Shown here: positions 58,525 through 64,000 of the stretch, piece by piece
How positions within the stretch are numbered: the first letter of the stretch is position 1
How the letters are laid out: each line of letters begins with the position of its first letter
From: Lentihominibacter butyricus
GTDB lineage: Bacteria; Bacillota; Clostridia; Peptostreptococcales; Anaerovoracaceae
DNA length: 64,000 nucleotides
Assembly: GCF_025567305.1 (NCBI RefSeq)
Contig: NZ_JAOQJP010000001.1
Span: forward strand, 124,001 to 188,000
Reading direction: 5' to 3'
The notes under the pieces: model-generated
Databases searched by the model: none
What the model saw: the letters and a program-made list of their open reading frames with translations, nothing else
Told to the model about the DNA's origin: nothing
Position numbers and translations under genes: made by a program

Positions 58525-60429
58525 ATGGCTAAAAAGCAATTCAAGGCAGAGTCAAAGAGACTTTTGGATTTAATGATCAATTCGATCTACACACATAAAG
58601 AAATATTTTTAAGAGAGCTGATCTCCAATGCGAGTGACGCAGTGGACAAGCTTTATTACAAGACGATCACAGAAGGCGATACGGGAATATCTCGTGATGA
58701 TTTCGGTATCAGGATCGAAACCGACAGAGAGAACAGGACACTCAGGATCATCGACAACGGCATGGGCATGACGAGAGAAGAGCTGGAGAAAAACCTGGGA
58801 ACTATCGCAAAGAGCGGATCGCTGGATTTCAAATCCGAGATGGACAAGAAAGACGAGATCGACATAATCGGACAGTTCGGCGTAGGCTTTTACTCGGCGT
58901 TCATGGTCAGTGACAAAGTCAGCGTGCTGAGCAGAGCTTACGGATCAGATGAAGCGTACATGTGGGAGTCATCCGGAGCAGACGGATACACGATCACAGA
59001 AGCAGAGAAAGACAGCAACGGAACAGAGATAACGCTGACGCTCAAGGAAGATACAGACGACGAGAATTACAGCGAGTATCTCGATACTTACAAGATAAAG
59101 AGCCTGATCACGAAGTACTCAGACTACATCAGATATCCTATACAGATGATGGTAGAGAAGCACAGACTGAAACCGGGCTGCGAAGACAAGAAGCCTGAAG
59201 AGCAGGAATACGAGACATATCAGGAACTCGAAACGCTCAACAGCATGGTGCCTCTCTGGAAGAAGAACAAGAGCGAGATAAAAGACGAAGACTACAACGA
59301 ATTTTACAAAGACAAGTTCTACGACTTTACAGATCCTGCAAAGGTCATACACACCGACGTCGAAGGCGTGGTAAGCTATACGGCACTGCTGTTCATACCG
59401 GGACAGGCTCCGTTCAACTATTACACTAAAGACTATGAGAAAGGCCTGCAGCTTTACTCGTCAGGCGTGCTGATCATGGACAAGTGCCCGGATCTGCTGC
59501 CGGACTATTTCAGCTTCGTAAAGGGCCTTGTGGATTCACAGGATCTGTCGCTGAACATTTCCAGGGAAATGCTGCAGCATGACAGACAGCTCAGAGCAAT
59601 AGCACAGAGACTCGAAAAGAAGATCAAGAGCGAGCTGCTTTCCATGCTCAAGACCGATCGTGAAAAATACATCAGCTTCTTCAAGAACTTCGGACTGCAG
59701 CTGAAATACGGACTTTACGACAGCTTCGGAGCAAACAAGGAAACGCTCAAGGATCTGCTGATGTTCTATTCGTCTACTGAGAAAGCGCTCGTTACGCTTT
59801 CGGAATACGTGAGCAGGATGAAGCACGAACAGAAATACATCTACTACGCTTCGGGCGAGACTGTAGAACAGATAGACAGACTGCCGCAGACAGAACTCCT
59901 CAAGGAAAAAGGCTATGAGATACTCTACCTCACAGACAGCATAGATGAGTTCGCACTGCAGGTTATGCGCGAATTCGACGAGAAACAGTTCAAGTCGGTA
60001 TCGGGCGAGGATCTCGACATCGAAGAATCGAAGGAAGAAAAAGAAGCTGCGGAGAAGCAGGCGGAAGAGAGCAAGGATCTGCTCGAGTTCATGAAGGAGT
60101 CACTGGACGGCAAGGTTTCAGAAGTAAAGCTTTCGCACAGACTCAAGAGCCATCCTGTGTGCCTGACGTCAAAGGGCGGACTTTCCATAGAGATGGAAAA
60201 GGTGCTGAACGCTATGCCTACAGACGAAAAAGTGCAGGCTGAGCGCGTACTCGAGATCAACGCAAAGCATCCTGTACTCGAAAAGCTCAAGAAGGAATAC
60301 GATACGGACAAGGATACGGTAAAGAAGTACACCGCGCTGCTCTACGACCAGGCTAGACTGATCGAGGGGCTGCCGATCGAGGATCCTGTGGAATTTTCGA
60401 ATGCGGTATGCGAGCTGATGACAAAATAG
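58525..60429 (+). CDS. htpG: Molecular chaperone HtpG (Hsp90)
   Basis: 634 residues, full length. The GHKL ATPase domain carries LRELISNASDAVDKL, DNGMGMTREEL and GQFGVGFYSAFMV. The middle domain has NISREMLQHDRQLRAI and the C-terminal dimerisation domain follows, with a short acidic Glu/Lys linker near residue 495. It is an ATP-dependent cytosolic chaperone. GAAAGGATG precedes the ATG. Codon bias is strong. It is monocistronic behind a CIRCE promoter. Confidence 0.96.
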   Translation: MAKKQFKAESKRLLDLMINSIYTHKEIFLRELISNASDAVDKLYYKTITEGDTGISRDDFGIRIETDRENRTLRIIDNGMGMTREELEKNLGTIAKSGSLDFKSEMDKKDEIDIIGQFGVGFYSAFMVSDKVSVLSRAYGSDEAYMWESSGADGYTITEAEKDSNGTEITLTLKEDTDDENYSEYLDTYKIKSLITKYSDYIRYPIQMMVEKHRLKPGCEDKKPEEQEYETYQELETLNSMVPLWKKNKSEIKDEDYNEFYKDKFYDFTDPAKVIHTDVEGVVSYTALLFIPGQAPFNYYTKDYEKGLQLYSSGVLIMDKCPDLLPDYFSFVKGLVDSQDLSLNISREMLQHDRQLRAIAQRLEKKIKSELLSMLKTDREKYISFFKNFGLQLKYGLYDSFGANKETLKDLLMFYSSTEKALVTLSEYVSRMKHEQKYIYYASGETVEQIDRLPQTELLKEKGYEILYLTDSIDEFALQVMREFDEKQFKSVSGEDLDIEESKEEKEAAEKQAEESKDLLEFMKESLDGKVSEVKLSHRLKSHPVCLTSKGGLSIEMEKVLNAMPTDEKVQAERVLEINAKHPVLEKLKKEYDTDKDTVKKYTALLYDQARLIEGLPIEDPVEFSNAVCELMTK

Positions 60430-60505
60430 CGCAGATCATGATGACCGGAGAGCATGCAGATGCGATGAAAGCGCATGCGGACGAGCGGACGACATGAAAA
60501 GTAAC

Positions 60506-60580
60506 GTGTTCTAAACACGCGCGATATATGGTATAATAGCTACCTGGTGCAGTATTCATATGCTGCCCGGGTAGTTTTTT
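60506..60580 (+). promoter_or_regulatory. Promoter with immediate terminator/attenuator ahead of FNT gene
   Basis: A palindrome GTGTT-CTA-AACAC (60506-60518) overlaps the -35 position. TATAAT lies at 60532-60537. From 60540 the hairpin CTACCTGGTGCAG/CTGCCCGGGTAG follows with T6 (60575-60580), so a transcript would consist of this hairpin at once. Either the box is spurious and this ends a transcript, or it is a very short attenuator. Downstream (60655-60690) is a purine-rich leader with three ACAGGAATA-like repeats. Confidence 0.5.
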
Positions 60581-60703
60581 GTTGCGGAGAAGGCCGAGAC
60601 CTGACCGGAGCTCATCAGGAGACCGAAATCCGGAGATCGAGATCCGAAACAGAAGACAAAACAGGAATAACAGGAATAACAGGAGAAAAAGGAGAAGGGA
60701 TAA

Positions 60704-61525
60704 ATGAAAGCACTTACAACAGGAGAAATACTCGAAAAGGTGTCGGATTCCGCGATACCCAAGGCGACATCGGGATTCTGGAAATTATTCATACTTGCTA
60801 TACTCGCGGGAGCGTACATAGCGTTCGGCGCACAGGCGTCTGCGATGGCATCGTTCAATCTGACATCGGATCCGGCGACTTTCGGACTCGGCAAGCTCGT
60901 GTCTGCATCGGTGTTCCCGGTGGGACTGATGATGGTCGTGCTCTGCGGGGCGGAGCTCTTCACAGGAAACAACCTGATGATAATAGGCGTACTCGACAGG
61001 AAGATCAAAGTCTCAGGCATGCTCAGGAACTGGGTCATCGTATACATAGGCAATTTTATCGGAGCGCTTCTCGTGGCGGCACTCGTGAACTATTCGGGAC
61101 TGCTGGAAAGCGGCGGCGGGCTGCTTGGCGCGGTAACGGTGAAGACGGCCGTGTCAAAGACGAGTCTTGACTTTGGAAAGGCGTTCGTGCTCGGAGTGAT
61201 GTGCAACTGGCTCGTGTGCCTGGCTGTATGGATGGCGACAGGAGCTCATACCACGATAAGCAAGATATTCTCGATACTGTTCTGTATCGGTCTTTTCGTA
61301 GTGTCCGGATTCGAGCACAGCATCGCGAACATGTATTTTATACCGGCGGGAATGATCGCTTCGGGAAATGACGCGTACGTGCAGCTGCTGGGAACTGATA
61401 TAAGCGGACTTACAGTCGGCAGCTTTGTGATGGGAAATCTGCTCCCTGTAACGCTGGGAAATCTCGTCGGCGGCGGTATATTCGTCGGAGTTGTCTACTG
61501 GCTGATCGGAAGGAAACTGAAATAA
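60704..61525 (+). CDS. Formate/nitrite transporter family channel (FocA/NirC-like)
   Basis: 273 residues, six membrane helices of the aquaporin-like FNT fold. The family segments AELFTGNN, GFEHSIANMYFIPAGM (with the conserved pore His region) and GNLLPVTLGNLVGGG are present. It moves formate or a similar monovalent anion (nitrite, hydrosulfide, lactate) across the membrane. No pyruvate-formate lyase or nitrite gene is adjacent to narrow this down. GGAGAAGGG precedes the ATG. The P1 peptidase starts two bases after its stop. Confidence 0.92.
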   Translation: MKALTTGEILEKVSDSAIPKATSGFWKLFILAILAGAYIAFGAQASAMASFNLTSDPATFGLGKLVSASVFPVGLMMVVLCGAELFTGNNLMIIGVLDRKIKVSGMLRNWVIVYIGNFIGALLVAALVNYSGLLESGGGLLGAVTVKTAVSKTSLDFGKAFVLGVMCNWLVCLAVWMATGAHTTISKIFSILFCIGLFVVSGFEHSIANMYFIPAGMIASGNDAYVQLLGTDISGLTVGSFVMGNLLPVTLGNLVGGGIFVGVVYWLIGRKLK

Positions 61526-61527
61526 CG

Positions 61528-62499
61528 ATGAAACGTATACCTATAGAAGAGATAGAAGGATTCCGCATCGGGAATGCACAGGATATATCCGGAGGCACGG
61601 GATGCACCGTGATAATCTGCGAGAGCGGCGCGGCAGCAGGAGTCGACGTGAGAGGCGGCGGGCCTGCTACGCGTGAGACAGATCTGCTTTCGCCGTCAAA
61701 GGCATGTCAGAAAATATACGGCGTGCTGCTTTCGGGCGGCAGCGCTTACGGACTCGACGCGGCCGGTGGAGTGATGCGTTATCTCGAGGAAAAAGGCATA
61801 GGATTTGACGTCGGGACAGGCGTCGTTCCCATAGTGCCGGCAGCGTGTCTTTACGATCTGATCGCAGGGGATTTTCGCTGCAGACCGGATGCTGAGATGG
61901 GATACGCGGCATGCACAGACTCTGAGAAAAACAAGCCGCAGCAGGGAAACCGCGGTGCGGGGACAGGCGCTACAGTCGGGAAGTTTCTGGGCATCGAGCG
62001 CCTGATGAAGAGCGGGCTCGGTACATACGCCGTGCAGATCGGAGATCTGAAGGTCGGTGCAGTCGTGGCAGTGAACTGTCTCGGTGATGTGTACGACGCG
62101 GATACCGGCAGACAGATAGCGGGGATGCTTTCGGAAAGCGGCAGGTCGCTTGCCAGCACGAGGGAAGCGATGTGGAGCTCAGTACAGCAGCAGAAAAATG
62201 TTTTTACGGGGAATACTACCATAGGATGCGTGATAACGAATGCAGCTCTGACGAAGGATCAGTGCAGCACCCTGGCATCAATGACGCACGACGGCTTTGC
62301 GACAGCGATAAAACCGGTGCATTCGTCAGCCGACGGAGACACTGCGTTTTACATGTCATGCGGAGACGTGCAGGTCAATGCGGACGCCCTCGGCGATCTC
62401 AGCGCCTACGTGATGGCGAAGGCTATAAACGAGGGAGCCAGAAGCGCGGAGGCGGCGTACGGATTTATTTCGGTGAACGAGCTTGAAGAACAGAAGTGA
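61528..62499 (+). CDS. P1-family (S58, DmpA/BapA-type) aminopeptidase
   Basis: 323 residues. An Ntn-hydrolase-like proenzyme: the segments VLLSGGSAYGLDAAGGVM and GNRGAGTGATVGK line the active site, and the self-cleavage site with nucleophile lies in GNTTIGCVITNAALTKD, probably before a Thr. Known members remove N-terminal D-, L- or beta-amino acids. Family length is standard. Its position directly after the FNT gene suggests co-transcription without an obvious functional link. Confidence 0.88.
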   Translation: MKRIPIEEIEGFRIGNAQDISGGTGCTVIICESGAAAGVDVRGGGPATRETDLLSPSKACQKIYGVLLSGGSAYGLDAAGGVMRYLEEKGIGFDVGTGVVPIVPAACLYDLIAGDFRCRPDAEMGYAACTDSEKNKPQQGNRGAGTGATVGKFLGIERLMKSGLGTYAVQIGDLKVGAVVAVNCLGDVYDADTGRQIAGMLSESGRSLASTREAMWSSVQQQKNVFTGNTTIGCVITNAALTKDQCSTLASMTHDGFATAIKPVHSSADGDTAFYMSCGDVQVNADALGDLSAYVMAKAINEGARSAEAAYGFISVNELEEQK

Positions 62500-62509
62500 A
62501 GGTGGACAT

Positions 62510-64000
62510 ATGAAGAAGATAGCTGTGATAGACGGCAACAGCCTGGTGAACAGAGCGTACTATGCCATGAGGAACCCGATGATAACGAAAGACGGGATCT
62601 TTACACAAGGCATATTCGGATTTCTGAACATGCTGGAAAAACTGAAGAGAGACTACGAGCCTGAATATATGGCTGTTGCTTTCGACATGAAGGCGCCTAC
62701 GTTCAGACACAAGGAATACGAGGAATACAAAGCCGGCAGGAAGAAGATGCCGCCTGAACTTGCGATGCAGATACCGCTCCTCAAGGATGTGCTCCGTGCG
62801 ATGAACATAAAGCAGATCGAGATGGAGGGCTTTGAGGCCGACGATATAATCGGAACGATCGCCAGGAGAGCCGAGGAGGAAGGGATCGGCGTATATATAA
62901 TCACGGGAGACAAGGACGAGCTGCAGCTCGCCACAGACACCACGAAAGTCATACTGACAAGAAAAGGCGTCTCGGAATTCGAGCTCTACGACAGAGAAGC
63001 GATGATCGAAAAATATGGATTCACTCCGCAGCAGTTCATAGATTTCAAGGGCCTGATGGGTGATCAGTCCGACAACATCCCCGGGATACCGGGAGTAGGG
63101 GAAAAGACCGCGACCAAGCTGATCCTGGAGTTCGGCAGCGTGGAAAACCTGCTGGCCAATACTGATGATATAAAACCGAAAGGCGTCAAGGCAAAGGTCG
63201 AGGAAAACGCGCAGCTGGCTGTGATGAGCAAGAGGCTCGCGACTATAAACACGAACGTGCCGTTTGAGATCGACTTTGACGAATACCTGCTCGGAGAACC
63301 GGACTACGACGCGCTGATCGAGCTTTACACGAAACTGGAATTCAATAAGTTCCTCAAAAAGCTCAACGTGGAAAGAGGCGGGCAGTCTGATCGGCAGGGA
63401 CAGAGCAGCGTCGAAAATGCAGCGGTCGACACCTCGGGCTTTGAGCGGATACTCGTAAACAGCGACGAAATGCTGAAGACGATAAGCTTCAGTGGAGAGA
63501 CAGTGTTAAAGGTCTTCGGAGACTACAACCACACAGCTGAGCCGTGCATCGACGGGATCGCGGCTATGAATGACGGGAAATATTACTATTTTGACTGCGG
63601 CAGCCTGACGGATGTGTACAGCTGGCTCGCAGAACAGGATATCACATATACGGGACACGGTCTGAAACGCGACTATTACATGCTGATGTGCAAGGGTATC
63701 GCGGACTTCGAGACGTGTTTCGACACTGCGATAGCGCAGTACGTGCTGGATTCGGGCAGGAGCAGCTACAGCCTCGCTGCCATTTCGAACGAATACCTGC
63801 ACTTTACAGTACAGGACGAAAAGGATTTTATGGCAGACAACGGACAGGTCGACATGTTCACTGACACGGTGAGATCGTTCATGGATTACGGATTCGATGT
63901 ATGTACGGCTGTCATGAGCCTGACCGGACTGCAGCGAGAAAAGCTCAGAGAAGAAGCGCTTGAGGAAGTATACTATCAGGTGGAGATACCGCTCATCATC
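62510..64000 (+). CDS. polA: DNA polymerase I (3' part outside window)
   Basis: 497 residues visible. The 5'-3' exonuclease domain is intact: AVIDGNSLVNRAYYA, AFDMKAPTFRHK, EADDIIGTIARRAEE and GLMGDQSDNIPGIPGVGEKT hold the metal ligands and the helix-hairpin-helix. The following exonuclease-like domain (residues about 310-480) lacks the DxE motif of proofreading enzymes, as in Bacillus-type Pol I. The polymerase domain lies beyond the right edge. It repairs gaps and removes RNA primers. GAAGGTGG precedes the ATG at 62510, eleven bases after the P1 peptidase. Confidence 0.95.
   Translation, partial: MKKIAVIDGNSLVNRAYYAMRNPMITKDGIFTQGIFGFLNMLEKLKRDYEPEYMAVAFDMKAPTFRHKEYEEYKAGRKKMPPELAMQIPLLKDVLRAMNIKQIEMEGFEADDIIGTIARRAEEEGIGVYIITGDKDELQLATDTTKVILTRKGVSEFELYDREAMIEKYGFTPQQFIDFKGLMGDQSDNIPGIPGVGEKTATKLILEFGSVENLLANTDDIKPKGVKAKVEENAQLAVMSKRLATINTNVPFEIDFDEYLLGEPDYDALIELYTKLEFNKFLKKLNVERGGQSDRQGQSSVENAAVDTSGFERILVNSDEMLKTISFSGETVLKVFGDYNHTAEPCIDGIAAMNDGKYYYFDCGSLTDVYSWLAEQDITYTGHGLKRDYYMLMCKGIADFETCFDTAIAQYVLDSGRSSYSLAAISNEYLHFTVQDEKDFMADNGQVDMFTDTVRSFMDYGFDVCTAVMSLTGLQREKLREEALEEVYYQVEIPLII

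Overview
The window looks like chromosome of an anaerobic member of the Clostridia (Bacillota), probably close to the Eubacteriales/Lachnospirales/Anaerovoracaceae. This is inferred from gene content, not from a marker-gene match. The evidence is a desulfoferrodoxin-type superoxide reductase, a ferredoxin-thioredoxin-reductase-like mini protein, a giant 2-hydroxyacyl-CoA dehydratase activase homologue, a phosphate acetyltransferase, CIRCE/HrcA heat-shock elements, a CotJC-type manganese catalase, and Gram-positive signals (strong GGAGG ribosome sites, a sortase-type anchor). Base composition is fairly balanced, with clearly AT-richer islands at 13.3-14.2 kb, 16-25.8 kb and 36.5-37.6 kb. A run of N at 7359-7683 is an assembly gap.

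Layout. 0-9 kb: partial M29 aminopeptidase, a lipid kinase, tRNA-Ser(CGA), a TetR regulator with a 13-bp palindromic operator next to a sortase-anchored surface protein, a MaoC hydratase/AlkD pair, a DUF4186 gene cut by the gap, and pta. 9-13 kb: sbcD-sbcC. 13-16 kb: a membrane-tethered HNH nuclease and two paralogous zinc-ribbon proteins of unknown function. 16-25.8 kb: a complete type III-A CRISPR-Cas locus in the order cas6-cas10(csm1)-csm2-csm3-csm4-csm5, a nine-repeat array, cas1-cas2-csm6, followed by an unknown 497-residue protein. 27.5-30.2 kb: manganese catalase (minus strand), a transglutaminase-like enzyme, ketopantoate reductase. 30.2-30.9 kb: gene-free but rich in hairpins. 30.9-36.3 kb: response regulator, sensor kinase, ABC ATPase and large FtsX-type permease, with a strong terminator inside the cluster. 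36.5-37.6 kb: a 5'-truncated AlbA_2/ATPase gene. 37.9-39.8 kb: CIRCE-controlled hsp20 and a zinc-finger-less DnaJ. 39.9-42.8 kb: a metal-homeostasis group (COG0523 GTPase with a roughly 115-residue His-rich insert, a second COG0523 protein fused to a YcgQ/DUF1980-like domain, a 50-residue mini protein, a Nudix hydrolase). 43.2-46.2 kb: ppx-ppk. 46.3-47.1 kb: superoxide reductase and FTR-like protein. 47.3-54.2 kb: MATE exporter, Cys-cluster protein, giant activase. 54.4-58 kb: YebC, then a YtrA-type GntR regulator with an ABC transporter, then a minimal zincin. 58.1-58.4 kb: a promoter, a highly structured non-coding RNA candidate and its terminator. 58.4-64 kb: CIRCE-htpG, a formate/nitrite transporter with an attenuator-like leader, a P1 peptidase, and the 5' part of polA.

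How the genes work together. The CRISPR locus holds adaptation (Cas1-Cas2), crRNA processing (Cas6), the Csm interference complex with a cyclic-oligoadenylate-making Cas10, and the Csm6 CARF-HEPN effector, so it looks functional. Two neighbouring spacers carry 20-nt segments that differ only by four transitions and read as the same peptide, which suggests repeated sampling of one mobile-element gene family. Both heat-shock units share the HrcA operator. Several transporter genes (ABC/FtsX, MATE, FNT, GntR-ABC) have terminators or palindromes placed as if expression were conditional. The best candidates for something undescribed are the 58.2-kb RNA, a two-copy intergenic element with fixed ends and a variable 23-nt core (2.2 and 9.0 kb), a triplet of related hairpins at 5.4-5.7 kb, the His-rich COG0523 group, and the zinc-ribbon proteins and 497-residue protein flanking the CRISPR locus.
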